Below, piece after piece: positions 8,342 to 17,977 of a stretch of 64,000 bases of DNA. Within the stretch, counting starts at the first letter, position 1. Each line of letters opens with the position of its first letter. Below the pieces are notes generated by a model that saw only the letters and a program-made list of their open reading frames with translations, ran no database searches and was not told the DNA's origin. Location: positions 105,651 to 169,650 of the forward strand of contig NZ_BPFA01000008.1 of assembly GCF_019655055.1 (NCBI RefSeq). Direction: 5' to 3'. A program made the translations under genes and the position numbers. Source of the stretch: Shewanella sp. MBTL60-112-B2. Its GTDB lineage: Bacteria; Pseudomonadota; Gammaproteobacteria; Enterobacterales; Shewanellaceae.

Positions 8342-9112
8342 TTAACGTTTCTTACGCGCCTTTATAAAGCTAATGTTATAAGTTAAAGGTAGGCCCTCTG
8401 GGGCTCGATTCAACTCTGCCTTAAGCTGCAAAGCTTGCCAATCTTTACGTCCTCTCAATGTGACTTGAGGCTGATTAGTACTCTGTTGTTGCTTAACAAT
8501 TGATGCACCAACGCCTTTTATCGACAGTAGCAATGCCTTCAAGTCACTAAAGTAAACCGTGACGTCTAGGGTTTCACATAGTTCAAGCTGCCAATTGTCG
8601 TGGTTAAAGCAAGCGAGCAGCTCCTGTTCATCGATAAAACTATTCACCTTCAAGCCCAGCCCAACTAACTGCTTTAAGCTATCTTTTGTGACTATGCTCA
8701 TATTGAACTCACCACCTTGGGTGAGCACTCTATTTGCTTCTCTTACGGCTTGCGGCAGATCTTGACACCATTGTAAGGCGACATTCGAGTAGATACTGTC
8801 TATAACACCGTCAGCAATAGGGAGGTGTTGAGCATCACCACAGATGGGCGCATGGGTGGGAAAGTGACCGCTCAGTGTTTTAAGCATGCCATCTGCAATA
8901 TCGAGACAGTACACTTGCTTGACGCCTTCAAACTGGCAAAACTCCGTACCCGGCCCTGCTCCAATATCGAGCAAATGAGCACCTGGCGTCATCTGTGCTA
9001 GCAAATGCTTAGCCGTCTGCTGTTGCAGTACATCATAGCTGTGATAATGTTCTGCGGCTGCCGAGAAACGCTCTGCAACCTCTCGGCTAAGCTTATCTGA
9101 TCCTGTATTCAC
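8342..9112 (-). CDS. bioC: Malonyl-ACP O-methyltransferase
   Basis: 256-residue SAM-dependent methyltransferase that methylates malonyl-ACP so that fatty-acid synthesis can build the pimeloyl chain of biotin. The class I methyltransferase motif LLDIGAGPGTEF is at about residues 46-57, followed by CLDIADGML and the NVALQWCQDL stretch characteristic of BioC. The start is a GTG at 9112 (AGGAT 10 or so bases before); an ATG six bases upstream is followed by a stop after one codon and cannot be used. It lies between bioF and bioD. Confidence 0.92.
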   Translation of the reverse strand: MNTGSDKLSREVAERFSAAAEHYHSYDVLQQQTAKHLLAQMTPGAHLLDIGAGPGTEFCQFEGVKQVYCLDIADGMLKTLSGHFPTHAPICGDAQHLPIADGVIDSIYSNVALQWCQDLPQAVREANRVLTQGGEFNMSIVTKDSLKQLVGLGLKVNSFIDEQELLACFNHDNWQLELCETLDVTVYFSDLKALLLSIKGVGASIVKQQQSTNQPQVTLRGRKDWQALQLKAELNRAPEGLPLTYNISFIKARKKR

Positions 9113-9186
9113 TGCATTGGATCCTAAACGATTAATTACGTTGATAGTTTAAGTTTAAAAATGATTAAAGTTGAGACTCACTCACA

Positions 9187-10380
9187 TTAGTCATCGTTTA
9201 ATATCGTCGCCAACACATCCACTAAAGCTAAAATATCTCGCTGACAATGGTTAGCATTTAACGTTAGTCTTAGTCTTGCACTATCCTTAGCGACGGTCGG
9301 CGGCCTAATGGCTCCAAGCCAAAATCCATGTTCTTTTAACCTTTTAGCGACCGCCATCGTCTTTGCCGAGCCTCCGAGCATAATAGGTTGAATAGCGGTT
9401 TGAGACTCAGTCAACTCAATTCCATTGGCTGCACAGGCCTCTCTAAAACACGAAATATTCTCGGTGAGTTTTTCACGTAATTGAGGCTGCTCTCTTATCA
9501 TGTTTATCGCCGCATATGCCGCCGCTGCACTCGCGGGTGATAAGGCCGTGGAATAGATATATTGGCGGGCGTTAGCCACTAAGAAGTCAACCAAGTCTTG
9601 GCTGCCTAGAATAGCCGCGCCTTGGCCACCCATAGCTTTACCGAAAGTCACCAATTGCACATCAATTTTTATCTCAGCGGATAAATTAGAAGCCCCTAAA
9701 CCATTCTCACCTATGACACCAAAACCATGAGCATCATCTACGATTAGCCAGCTGTTATTCTGCTGACAAAGTGCTGAAAGTTCAGCTAGTGGTGCAACAT
9801 CGCCATCCATGCTGAACACGCTCTCGGTAATTAAAGCGCTAGGGTTAAAGCGCTCAAAATCTATTTTGGCGCTATTAATGTCGTTATGTGCAAATCGCTT
9901 AAGTTTAGCGCCGCTACCTTGAACGCCATCAATAACTGAAGCATGGATAAACTTATCGGCTAGCACGATATCGCTTTCGTTAAAAAGCGTCTTCATCAGT
10001 GCCGTGTTAGCGCTAAAACCGGAACAAAACAACAGCGCAGCTTCATGGCCTGTTGCCTCACATAAAGCCTGCTCAAGTTGCAGATGTGCTTGCGTGTAGC
10101 CCACAACTAGTGGCGATGCAGTACTGCCCACCCCGTAATCTTTTGCCCCTTGATATAGGGCGTCAGCGATAATCGCAGAAGTAGATAACCCCAAATAGTC
10201 ATTACTACTAAAATTAACATAAGGAAGCGCATCGACTTCGAAGTAATTTGACTGACTAGGATCTAAAACAAGGTTAATTCGCTGTCTTAACAGCCCTTGC
10301 TCATCTAACGAGCGGTTTTTTGTCACTACTCGCGCGCTCAATGACTCTTTGACTGGATGGTTAACGGAAGTTTCTGACAT
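9187..10380 (-). CDS. bioF: 8-amino-7-oxononanoate synthase
   Basis: 397-residue PLP enzyme condensing pimeloyl-ACP with L-alanine. Fold type I signatures are visible: FSSNDYLGLS near the N-terminus, LFCSGFSAN, LIVDDAHGFGVIGENG (PLP-binding Asp and His) and the Schiff-base lysine in LVTFGKAMGGQG. The N-terminal 30 residues are longer than in E. coli BioF. ATG at 10380. The gap to bioB is 236 bp and contains a long inverted repeat, so bioB and bioF may be separately processed or expressed. Confidence 0.94.
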   Translation of the reverse strand: MSETSVNHPVKESLSARVVTKNRSLDEQGLLRQRINLVLDPSQSNYFEVDALPYVNFSSNDYLGLSTSAIIADALYQGAKDYGVGSTASPLVVGYTQAHLQLEQALCEATGHEAALLFCSGFSANTALMKTLFNESDIVLADKFIHASVIDGVQGSGAKLKRFAHNDINSAKIDFERFNPSALITESVFSMDGDVAPLAELSALCQQNNSWLIVDDAHGFGVIGENGLGASNLSAEIKIDVQLVTFGKAMGGQGAAILGSQDLVDFLVANARQYIYSTALSPASAAAAYAAINMIREQPQLREKLTENISCFREACAANGIELTESQTAIQPIMLGGSAKTMAVAKRLKEHGFWLGAIRPPTVAKDSARLRLTLNANHCQRDILALVDVLATILNDD

Positions 10381-10453
10381 TAAGCTTGCTCGATTTAAAA
10401 ATTGAATTACCTAAGAAACCCGCTTCAATTTCAAGCAAGTCTGTCTTGTACCC

Positions 10454-10494
10454 GTTTATCATCACATGAGAACACCTTGCACGAGATGATAAAC
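10454..10494. repeat. Inverted repeat in the bioB-bioF gap
   Basis: Perfect 10-base arms GTTTATCATC / GATGATAAAC around 21 bases. No T-run follows on either strand, so it is not a standard terminator; an mRNA-stability hairpin or a protein-binding site are both possible. A second small hairpin (AACGGT / ACCGTT, 10547-10563) lies nearer bioB. Confidence 0.4.
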
Positions 10495-10616
10495 TTGGAG
10501 GGCACTCTATAGTTCATTAATGTTGGCTTTATTTTAGTTCGTTTATAACGGTCTAATACCGTTGTTTATATAAACTATTTAGTTGTATTACTGTTCCGAA
10601 AGCAATTGATGCAATT

Positions 10617-11669
10617 TTACAGTGCACCCGCATCATAAAAAGCAGATTCTTTTTTGTCTTGTTGAGCGGCTGCTTTAGCGAGCATGGCTTCATCTTGTTC
10701 TTTCGTTGCTGCAACACCTTGCTCAGGATGTAAGCCTAACTTTTTAAATAACGCCATATCATCATTTTCTTCAGGGTTTGGAGTCGTCAGCAGCTTACAA
10801 CCATAAAAAATTGAATTCGCACCAGCAAAAAAGCACATTGCTTGCAGCTCTTCTGTCATATTTTCACGGCCCGCTGATAATCGAACTCGAGATTTAGGCA
10901 TAGTAATTCGTGCAACCGCGATGGTGCGCACAAACTCTAATGGATCAAGGTCATCAAGCTTTTCGAATGGCGTACCTTCGACTTTCACCAACATATTAAT
11001 AGGTACTGAATCTGGATGTTGTTCTAAATTAGCTAGTTGCTGAATGAGCCCCGCTCTATCAGTCGCTTTCTCGCCCATTCCAACTATACCACCCGAGCAA
11101 ACTTTCATGCCAGAAGCTCGTACGTTCGTTAAGGTATCAAGGCGACTCTGGTAGGTGCGAGTAGTGATAACATCACCGTAATATTCAGGCGAAGTATCTA
11201 AGTTATGGTTGTAATAATCTAAGCCCGCGTCTGCTAGCGTATTGGCTTGGTCGGCTGACAACATACCTAAGGTCATGCAGGTTTCCATACCTAGCGCTTT
11301 AACTTCTTCAACCATGGTTTTCAGATACGGCATGTCACGTTCTTTAGGGTTGCGCCAAGCGGCTCCCATGCAAAAACGTGATGCTCCTGCCGCTTTTGCA
11401 CTACGCGCTTCGGTCAATACGGTTTCCATCGCAAGCAACCGCTCTTTTTCAAGACCGGTATCATAGCGCGCACTTTGCGGACAATATTTACAGTCTTCAG
11501 GACAAGCTCCGGTTTTAATCGACAGTAAGCGACTGATCTGAACTTCGTTAGGATCAAACTCTTGGCGATGAATGCTATGCGCCTGAAATAGAAGATCGTT
11601 CATCGGCAGTGCAAATAAGGCTTCTATTTCTTCCCGCTTCCAGTTATTTCTTAGCTGTACGTCAGACAT
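10617..11669 (-). CDS. bioB: Biotin synthase
   Basis: 350-residue radical-SAM enzyme inserting sulfur into dethiobiotin. The radical-SAM cluster ligands are C56, C60 and C63 (CPEDCKYC). Downstream, the conserved [29 protein letters not shown] and SAGRENM stretches include the residues that bind SAM, the substrate and the auxiliary [2Fe-2S] cluster (arginine in SAGR). The ATG at 11669 has AAGGGAACAAG upstream. Divergent from bioA across a 249-bp region. Confidence 0.96.
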   Translation of the reverse strand: MSDVQLRNNWKREEIEALFALPMNDLLFQAHSIHRQEFDPNEVQISRLLSIKTGACPEDCKYCPQSARYDTGLEKERLLAMETVLTEARSAKAAGASRFCMGAAWRNPKERDMPYLKTMVEEVKALGMETCMTLGMLSADQANTLADAGLDYYNHNLDTSPEYYGDVITTRTYQSRLDTLTNVRASGMKVCSGGIVGMGEKATDRAGLIQQLANLEQHPDSVPINMLVKVEGTPFEKLDDLDPLEFVRTIAVARITMPKSRVRLSAGRENMTEELQAMCFFAGANSIFYGCKLLTTPNPEENDDMALFKKLGLHPEQGVAATKEQDEAMLAKAAAQQDKKESAFYDAGAL

Positions 11670-11874
11670 CTTGTTCCCTTCTTAACTCACACATTTATCT
11701 AAAAATGCTATTTTTATCACGCTGTCACAAAGCGGGTTAACAACCCAGATGTAAAACCAGCTTGGCACCTTCATAACCTGCTTGGTAAATCCATTTAAAA
11801 ACAGAGGATTAACCATATTCAGCTAAGCGGTTTAGCAAATATTTATCTTGCTTAGGATACCTGCAAGCCGTAAC

Positions 11875-11907
11875 CTGTCAACGTAACATGAATCAAAAGG
11901 TTTACTA
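11875..11907. promoter_or_regulatory. BirA-like biotin operator upstream of bioA
   Basis: Half-sites CTGTCAACG and GGTTTACTA are separated by exactly 15 bases. Compared with TTGTAAACC-N15-GGTTTACAA the right half matches 8 of 9 and the left 6 of 9. It lies between the divergent bioB and bioA genes, where the biotin repressor BirA acts in enteric bacteria. It ends 11 bp before the bioA ATG, so binding could block both transcription and the start region. Confidence 0.45.
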
Positions 11908-11918
11908 GCGGTCAATAT

Positions 11919-13259
11919 ATGAGCAAAGAGAATCAATCTAATACAGCAGGTATCGATCTTCAATTTGATAGAGACCATCTATGGCACCCCTACACTTCAA
12001 TGGCCAATGCGCTTCCTGCCTATGGTGTTGTATCTGCCGAAGGTGTTGAACTTCAATTAGAAGACGGGACAAAGCTCGTTGACGGTACCAGTTCATGGTG
12101 GGCTTGTGTTCATGGTTATAGTCATCCAAAAATCGTTGCAGCCATGCAGCAACAGACAGCACAATTGAGTCATGTGATGTTTGGCGGAATTACTCATCGC
12201 CCAGCGGTTGAACTTGCACGTCTACTTATCGAAATGACAAGCCCCAAATTGACTAAAGTTTTTTTAGCCGACTCGGGATCGATTGCGGTTGAAGTGGCGA
12301 TGAAAATGGCGCTGCAATATTGGCAAGGTAAGGCTAAACCTAATAAACAAAAAATACTGACCATTAAGAATGGCTACCATGGTGATACTTTTGCAGCCAT
12401 GAGTGTATGCGATCCTGAAGGCGGCATGCACACCATGTTTGGTGAACTGGTCACTAAACAGTTATTTGCCCCCGCCCCACAATCTTGTTTCGATGGTGAC
12501 TTTGACCCAACAGAACTCAGCGAGATTTCCAACCTATTTGAAGATAATCACCATCAGATCGCTGCATTGCTCGTTGAACCTATTATGCAAGGCGCTGGCG
12601 GGATGCGTTTCTACCACCCGGAATACTTAGCTTCGCTACGTAAGCTTTGTGATAAATATGACGTACTGCTTATTCTCGATGAAATCGCCACTGGCTTTGG
12701 CCGCACAGGCAAGCTATTCGCCTATGAACACAGCGGGATTGAGGCAGATATTTTATGCCTAGGTAAAGCATTAACAGGAGGCTATATCTCCTTGGCCGCG
12801 ACCTTATGTAGTAACGAAGTTGCCCAAGGGGTGAGTGATTCGCCAGCCGGTGTCTTTATGCATGGTCCGACCTTTATGGGTAACCCACTCGCATGCTCTG
12901 CGGCAATTGCCAGTTTAGAGCTGCTTCAAGAAAATCATTGGCAAGGTCAGGTTAACGCCATTGAATCTCAGCTCAAGCAGGAATTAACCGAAGCGATAGA
13001 TTACCCAAATGTAACTGATGTTCGTATATTAGGCAGCGTTGGCGTACTTGAGATGAATGCGACCCTCAATACAGCCGAATTACAGCAACAGTTTGTCGAT
13101 TTAGGTGTTTGGATAAGACCTTTTTCCAATCTTATCTATATCATGCCACCCTATTGCATAAGTTCTTCGCAGTTAAGTAAATTAACTAACGCGATGAAAA
13201 CTGTGGCAAAACAGATCAACTTACCCGATGATAACAGTGCTTTTATCAGTCATGGTTAA
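11919..13259 (+). CDS. bioA: Adenosylmethionine-8-amino-7-oxononanoate aminotransferase
   Basis: 446-residue PLP aminotransferase using SAM as amino donor to make 7,8-diaminopelargonate. Class III signatures: LWHPYTSM near the start, SSWWACVHGY, ADSGSIAVEVAMKMA, KNGYHGDTFAAMSV, LLILDEIATGFGRTG (PLP-binding Asp) and the lysine in LCLGKALTGGY. Length is normal. The ATG at 11919 has only a weak ribosome-binding site, and the BirA-like operator abuts it. Downstream, 13260-13630 carries only a loose CTGTCCG / CGGACAG inverted repeat (about 13299-13341) that may act as a weak terminator; nothing else is recognisable there. Confidence 0.95.
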   Translation: MSKENQSNTAGIDLQFDRDHLWHPYTSMANALPAYGVVSAEGVELQLEDGTKLVDGTSSWWACVHGYSHPKIVAAMQQQTAQLSHVMFGGITHRPAVELARLLIEMTSPKLTKVFLADSGSIAVEVAMKMALQYWQGKAKPNKQKILTIKNGYHGDTFAAMSVCDPEGGMHTMFGELVTKQLFAPAPQSCFDGDFDPTELSEISNLFEDNHHQIAALLVEPIMQGAGGMRFYHPEYLASLRKLCDKYDVLLILDEIATGFGRTGKLFAYEHSGIEADILCLGKALTGGYISLAATLCSNEVAQGVSDSPAGVFMHGPTFMGNPLACSAAIASLELLQENHWQGQVNAIESQLKQELTEAIDYPNVTDVRILGSVGVLEMNATLNTAELQQQFVDLGVWIRPFSNLIYIMPPYCISSSQLSKLTNAMKTVAKQINLPDDNSAFISHG

Positions 13260-13635
13260 TTAGTAAAGGCATCTGTTTTTTGCACTGTACTTTATTTCTC
13301 TGTCCGGCCCATTGTCGCTAAAACTTGCCGAGGTCGGACAGCTATTCTTCACCACTCAATCCCCATTCACGTTATTACTCGCTTTACTCTTTGCCTACTC
13401 TCTATGTCAGTTCGTTAGACGGTATCCTTTGTTCTGTGCCACAAACCACTGAAAATTAAATATGCAGCGCTGCACTAGGTGGAAATTTATACCAGAAATG
13501 TCTAACCCTAGAGCGTATCTAGGTCTGTCGGTTAACTCCCCACCTTAGATTTGGCTATAAAATGTGATTTTTTTATGATATTTCGTTTAATTTAGCCCTG
13601 AATGATAAAAATCGATAAAATAAATTGAAAAGTAT

Positions 13636-13644
13636 TGCTATACT
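13636..13644 (+). promoter_or_regulatory. Extended -10 promoter of the EF-G gene
   Basis: TGCTATACT fits an extended -10 (TGn-TATAAT with one change), about 40 bases before the ATG, in a very AT-rich stretch. No good -35 is present at 17 bp. Confidence 0.5.
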
Positions 13645-13684
13645 TGCGCGGAATTTTAGAACGTAACTCCAATAGAGTAGAAAA

Positions 13685-15769
13685 ATGACTGATTTATCAA
13701 AGTACAGAAACATTGGTATCTTTGCTCACGTTGACGCGGGTAAAACTACTACAACTGAGCGTATCCTAAAGCTTACTGGTAAAATCCATAAGCTAGGTGA
13801 AGTGCATGACGGCGAATCAACAACTGACTTCATGGAACAGGAAGCTGAGCGTGGTATTACCATTCAGTCTGCTGCTGTTAGTTGTTTCTGGAAAGATCAC
13901 CGTTTCAACGTTATCGACACCCCTGGTCACGTTGACTTTACAGTAGAAGTTTACCGTTCTCTTAAAGTTCTTGATGGCGGTATCGGTGTATTCTGTGGTT
14001 CTGGTGGTGTTGAACCACAATCAGAAACTAACTGGCGTTATGCTAACGAATCTGAAGTTGCACGTATCATTTTCGTAAACAAGTTAGACCGTATGGGTGC
14101 TGACTTCCTACGCGTTGTTAAGCAAACTAAAGACGTACTAGCTGCTAACCCACTAGTTATGGTTCTTCCTATCGGTATTGAAGATGAGTTCAGTGGTGTT
14201 GTTGACCTACTAACTCGTAAAGCATACGTTTGGGATGATACTGGCGAAGCAGAAAACTACACAGTAACTGACGTTCCTGCTGACATGGTTGACCAAGTTG
14301 AAGAATACCGTGAAATGCTAATCGAGACAGCTGTTGAGATGGACGACGACCTAATGGAATCTTACATGGAAGGCGAAGAGCCATCTATGGAAGACATTAA
14401 GCGTTGTATCCGTGCCGGTACTCGTGACATGACTTTCTTCCCAACATACTGTGGTTCTGCTTTCAAGAACAAAGGTATGCAGCTTCTTCTTGACGCTGTT
14501 GTTGATTACCTACCAAACCCAGTTGAAGTTGATCCACAACCTCTTACTGACGAAGAAGGTAACGAGACTGGTGAAGTTGCTCTAGTTTCTATCGACGAGC
14601 CACTAAAAGCACTAGCATTCAAAATCATGGATGACCGTTTCGGTGCACTAACATTCGTACGTATCTACTCAGGTCAGCTACGTAAAGGCGACACGATTCT
14701 TAACAGTGCAACTGGTAAGACTGAACGTATCGGCCGTATGTGTGAAATGCAAGCTGATGAGCGTAACGAACTTGATTACGCACAAGCTGGTGACATCATC
14801 GCGATCGTTGGTATGAAGAACGTGCAAACTGGTCACACTCTATGTGATGTTAAGCACCCTTGTACTCTTGAAGCAATGGTATTCCCAGAGCCAGTTATCT
14901 CTATCGCAGTAGCGCCAAAAGATAAAGGCGGTTCTGAGAAAATGGGTATCGCTATCGGTAAAATGATTGCAGAAGATCCATCTTTCCGCGTAGAAACTGA
15001 CGAAGACTCAGGTGAAACTATCCTTAAAGGTATGGGTGAGCTTCACCTAGACATTAAGGTAGACATCCTTAAGCGTACATACGGCGTTGAGCTAATTGTA
15101 GGTGAGCCTCAAGTTGCATACCGTGAAACTATTACTCGTGAAATCGAAGATAGCTACACGCACAAGAAGCAATCTGGTGGTTCTGGTCAGTTCGGTAAGA
15201 TCGACTACGTTATCCGTCCAGGTGAAGCTAACACTGGCCTAACGTTCAAATCTTCTGTTGTTGGTGGTAACGTTCCTAAGGAATTCTGGCCAGCAGTTGA
15301 GAAAGGTTTCGCTAGCATGATGAACACCGGTACTGTTGCTGGTTTCCCTGTGTTAGACGTTGAATTCGAACTTAAAGATGGTGCTTTCCACGCAGTTGAC
15401 TCGTCAGCTATCGCGTTCGAAATCGCAGCTAAAGGCGCATTCCGTCAATCTATGCCAAAAGCTGGCGCACAACTTCTTGAGCCTATCATGAACGTTGACG
15501 TATTCAGCCCAGATGACAACGTTGGTGACGTAATTGGTGACCTTAACCGTCGTCGTGGTATGATCAAAGACCAAAACGCTGGTGTTACTGGTGTTCGTAT
15601 TAAGGCTGACGTACCGCTTTCAGAAATGTTCGGTTACATCGGTTCACTACGTACTATGACTTCTGGTCGTGGCCAATTCTCTATGGAATTCGCTCACTAC
15701 AGCCAGTGTCCAAACAGTGTTTCTGAGAAAGTTATCGCTGACGTTAAAGAAAGAAACGCTAAGAAGTAA
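13685..15769 (+). CDS. fusA2: Translation elongation factor G, second-type (FusA2-like)
   Basis: 694-residue translational GTPase. G1 AHVDAGKTT at 14-22, switch [11 protein letters not shown]4 NKLD and later EF-G domains II-V ([24 protein letters not shown] near the C-terminus). It stands alone, not in a str operon (no rpsL, rpsG or tuf nearby), and the sequence style ([18 protein letters not shown]) fits the second EF-G found beside canonical FusA in many gammaproteobacteria, so it is probably a paralogue rather than the sole EF-G. Codon use is strongly biased to ...CT/AC endings (for example GGT, CGT, AAC), unlike neighbours, as expected of a highly expressed gene. It has its own promoter and terminator. 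Confidence 0.88.
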   Translation: MTDLSKYRNIGIFAHVDAGKTTTTERILKLTGKIHKLGEVHDGESTTDFMEQEAERGITIQSAAVSCFWKDHRFNVIDTPGHVDFTVEVYRSLKVLDGGIGVFCGSGGVEPQSETNWRYANESEVARIIFVNKLDRMGADFLRVVKQTKDVLAANPLVMVLPIGIEDEFSGVVDLLTRKAYVWDDTGEAENYTVTDVPADMVDQVEEYREMLIETAVEMDDDLMESYMEGEEPSMEDIKRCIRAGTRDMTFFPTYCGSAFKNKGMQLLLDAVVDYLPNPVEVDPQPLTDEEGNETGEVALVSIDEPLKALAFKIMDDRFGALTFVRIYSGQLRKGDTILNSATGKTERIGRMCEMQADERNELDYAQAGDIIAIVGMKNVQTGHTLCDVKHPCTLEAMVFPEPVISIAVAPKDKGGSEKMGIAIGKMIAEDPSFRVETDEDSGETILKGMGELHLDIKVDILKRTYGVELIVGEPQVAYRETITREIEDSYTHKKQSGGSGQFGKIDYVIRPGEANTGLTFKSSVVGGNVPKEFWPAVEKGFASMMNTGTVAGFPVLDVEFELKDGAFHAVDSSAIAFEIAAKGAFRQSMPKAGAQLLEPIMNVDVFSPDDNVGDVIGDLNRRRGMIKDQNAGVTGVRIKADVPLSEMFGYIGSLRTMTSGRGQFSMEFAHYSQCPNSVSEKVIADVKERNAKK

Positions 15770-15811
15770 CTATTAATTTAGTTATGACTCTTTAGAGTTT
15801 TAAGCTTTAAC

Positions 15812-15846
15812 AAAAAGCCTATAGATGCAAATCTATAGGCTTTTTT
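15812..15846 (+). terminator. Terminator of the EF-G gene
   Basis: Stem AAGCCTATAGAT / ATCTATAGGCTT with a GCAA tetraloop and a T6 tail, about 45 bases after the stop codon. Confidence 0.92.
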
Positions 15847-15943
15847 ATTACCTTTTTCCTCGTAAAAAATAAGAGAAACCAAGGTTGCTAGCGACTCTGT
15901 AAAAGAGAGTAATGCCAATCAGTAAGTATGAAAGTCACTCTGT

Positions 15944-16408
15944 TCAGGCGTGGGGCTCAAAAATATTGGCCATCCTGATAATGCTTTTTAATGGTACGCG
16001 ATGTTTATTTCTATCCGCACATAGCAGCTGATGCTGTTTATCTTTTGGCTCACCTATCTGCTGGATCTGTACGAAATAGCCTTCTGCCTTTGCTGCAGCA
16101 CAATAATCCTCAAATTCCCATTGCGCCATGTTGGTATTGTCACAAATAACCAAGGGGATTTTATTTGCTATTGCATGAATAAACCGCGTTAAGTTTAACT
16201 GGTGGAACTTAGATAAGTCTTTCGCATTAAACGAGTACTTTCCATCTTGATAGAAAAACTCATCAGTTGAACAAACCTTAAATTGCTCGTGGTCACTATC
16301 ACTTCTTGGTAAAGCATTGACGAATTCCTCTACCCAGTAACTCTTCCCACTACCTGGTAAGCCACGCATGATAATGGCCGTACCATTGTAATTAGACTCG
16401 TGTTTCAT
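15944..16408 (-). CDS. P-loop ATPase/kinase of the N4BP2L1/PNK-like family
   Basis: 154-residue cytoplasmic protein with Walker A GLPGSGKS (about residues 16-23), the CSTDEFF motif after the first strand-helix unit, and ICDNTNMAQWEFEDY, where the NTN segment follows the second strand as in polynucleotide-kinase-like AAA_33 proteins. The substrate is unknown, and family members in bacteria are mostly uncharacterised. ATG at 16408. It lies 62 bp downstream of the sirtuin gene on the same strand, so the two may be co-transcribed; both concern small-molecule or protein modification, but a functional link is only a guess. Confidence 0.75.
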   Translation of the reverse strand: MKHESNYNGTAIIMRGLPGSGKSYWVEEFVNALPRSDSDHEQFKVCSTDEFFYQDGKYSFNAKDLSKFHQLNLTRFIHAIANKIPLVICDNTNMAQWEFEDYCAAAKAEGYFVQIQQIGEPKDKQHQLLCADRNKHRVPLKSIIRMANIFEPHA

Positions 16409-16470
16409 CTATTTATCCCCTATGACAACTCGTTGTTAAGAAGGTCAGTCACTATTACGACCCTAAGCCA

Positions 16471-17196
16471 TTACCCTATATTATTGACGATTTTGCCGTT
16501 AAGAATATCATCAACAAGTTTTGGAACGACTTCGCTAGCCCTTCCCTCTAAATGATATTGAAACTGGCTGTGGCGATCCGCAGGCATCAAATTGACTTCT
16601 ACGGTTTGAGCACCGTGATGATTTGCAGTATCGACAAAACCTGCTGCAGGATAAACAGTTCCTGATGTTCCTATAGCAATAAACAGATCGCAAGTATCCA
16701 GCGCATGCTGAATTCTATCGAGACCGAAAGGCATTTCTCCAAACCACACAACATGAGGCCTTAATCTTTGTGCTGGGATACAGCATGTACAAGTATGTTC
16801 CGGTCCAAAAGCTTCTCTTAGAATAAAAGTTTGCTGAGAACGTGGGCAACGGCCTTTTGATAATTCACCATGCATATGCAACAAACGTCTAGAGCCTGCT
16901 CTTTCATGTAAGTCATCAATGTTTTGAGTAACAACCAACAGCTTGCCATCAAACTCTTGTTCAAGTTTCGCCAATGCAACATGGCCTGCGTTGGGTTCAA
17001 TTGACCCATTATGAAACTGCTTCCAACGGTCGTTATAGAAACGCTCAACCAATAAAGGGTTACTGGCATAACCTTCAGGAGTCGCAACCTCTTCGATTTT
17101 ATGCTCCTCCCACAGCCCGTCTTGATCTCTAAAAGTACGTAACCCAGATTCTGCTGAGATCCCTGCCCCGGTCAAAATTACAATCTGCTGGTACAT
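16471..17196 (-). CDS. cobB: NAD-dependent protein deacylase (sirtuin)
   Basis: 241-residue Sir2-family enzyme removing acyl groups from lysines using NAD. GAGISAESGLRTFRD (NAD-binding), TQNIDDLHERAGS, the catalytic histidine in LHMHGE and IAIGTSGTVYPAAGF are all present. The zinc module is the reduced form seen in E. coli CobB: one Cys in GRCPRS and a CTCC cluster before LRPHVVWFGE. The ATG at 17196 follows AGGACAGTTG; a TTG directly before it is an in-frame alternative. Confidence 0.93.
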   Translation of the reverse strand: MYQQIVILTGAGISAESGLRTFRDQDGLWEEHKIEEVATPEGYASNPLLVERFYNDRWKQFHNGSIEPNAGHVALAKLEQEFDGKLLVVTQNIDDLHERAGSRRLLHMHGELSKGRCPRSQQTFILREAFGPEHTCTCCIPAQRLRPHVVWFGEMPFGLDRIQHALDTCDLFIAIGTSGTVYPAAGFVDTANHHGAQTVEVNLMPADRHSQFQYHLEGRASEVVPKLVDDILNGKIVNNIG

Positions 17197-17380
17197 CAAC
17201 TGTCCTTTTTATTTGTCTTTTATTTATCTCAATAATTATTTTGCCTTCTTATAGGCGAACATGACATTAGGCGTTAGTATAAATGGGCAATAACAATACA
17301 AAATGTATGCTTAAATTGCTTGTTTTATATCTAGTTAATGGCTTTTATTTACTTAAGATGCTTTATTGCAAGATCAAAGG

Positions 17381-17409
17381 TTTAAGTTTTCAACTTGTAC
17401 ACATATAAT
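17381..17409 (+). promoter_or_regulatory. Candidate sigma-70 promoter of fur
   Basis: -35-like TTTAAG and a perfect -10 TATAAT separated by 17 bases; the ATG of fur is 67 bases after the -10. No convincing Fur box was found within it. Confidence 0.5.
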
Positions 17410-17475
17410 GGATACAATCCCCACAAATGAACTGATTAACTTATAGCTAATCGTTCTGCAATCAAGAGACCAATA

Positions 17476-17907
17476 ATGACAGATGGAAATCAAGCACTAA
17501 AGAAAGCGGGTTTGAAAGTGACCTTACCACGAGTCAAAATTTTAGAATTGATGCAAGCGCCGGAAAATCAACACATCAGTGCTGAGGATCTCTATAAGAA
17601 ATTACTCGACTTGGGGGAAGAGATTGGTCTAGCAACCGTATATCGTGTTCTTAACCAATTCGATGATGCGGGCATTGTGACTCGTCATCATTTTGAGAGC
17701 GGCAAAGCCGTTTTTGAACTTGCAACACAGCATCACCATGACCACCTAGTTTGTTTGTCTTGTGGCAAAGTCATCGAGTTTTCAGATGAAATGATTGAAC
17801 GTCGTCAAGATGAGATAGCTATGAAGCACAACATTAAACTGACAAATCACAGTTTATATCTGTATGGTGTTTGCACTAACGATGAGTGTGACCACGGCGT
17901 TGCTTAA
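17476..17907 (+). CDS. fur: Ferric uptake regulator
   Basis: 143-residue Fe(II)-responsive repressor. The N-terminal winged helix includes the recognition region LATVYRVLNQFDDAGIV. The metal sites are visible as HHHDH at 86-90, CLSC at 93-96 (structural zinc) and the C-terminal CTNDEC at 132-137. Normal length. GAGACC-type ribosome-binding site before the ATG at 17476. Single gene with strong terminator. Confidence 0.97.
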   Translation: MTDGNQALKKAGLKVTLPRVKILELMQAPENQHISAEDLYKKLLDLGEEIGLATVYRVLNQFDDAGIVTRHHFESGKAVFELATQHHHDHLVCLSCGKVIEFSDEMIERRQDEIAMKHNIKLTNHSLYLYGVCTNDECDHGVA

Positions 17908-17922
17908 CAGCATTCGCTGCCA

Positions 17923-17951
17923 TAAAAAAACCAGCTAAGGCTGGTTTTTTT
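17923..17951. terminator. Bidirectional terminator between fur and the GNAT gene
   Basis: Stem ACCAGC / GCTGGT with TAAG loop, flanked by A7 and T7, so it can work for fur (plus) and for the convergent acetyltransferase gene (minus). Confidence 0.9.
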
Positions 17952-17977
17952 GTATCTATTACTTCGCGTTTATGTGC

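Noticed and set aside
11735..11743. GGTTAACAA as a second BirA half-site near bioB
   Set aside because: The partner half at 15-bp spacing matches only 5 of 9.
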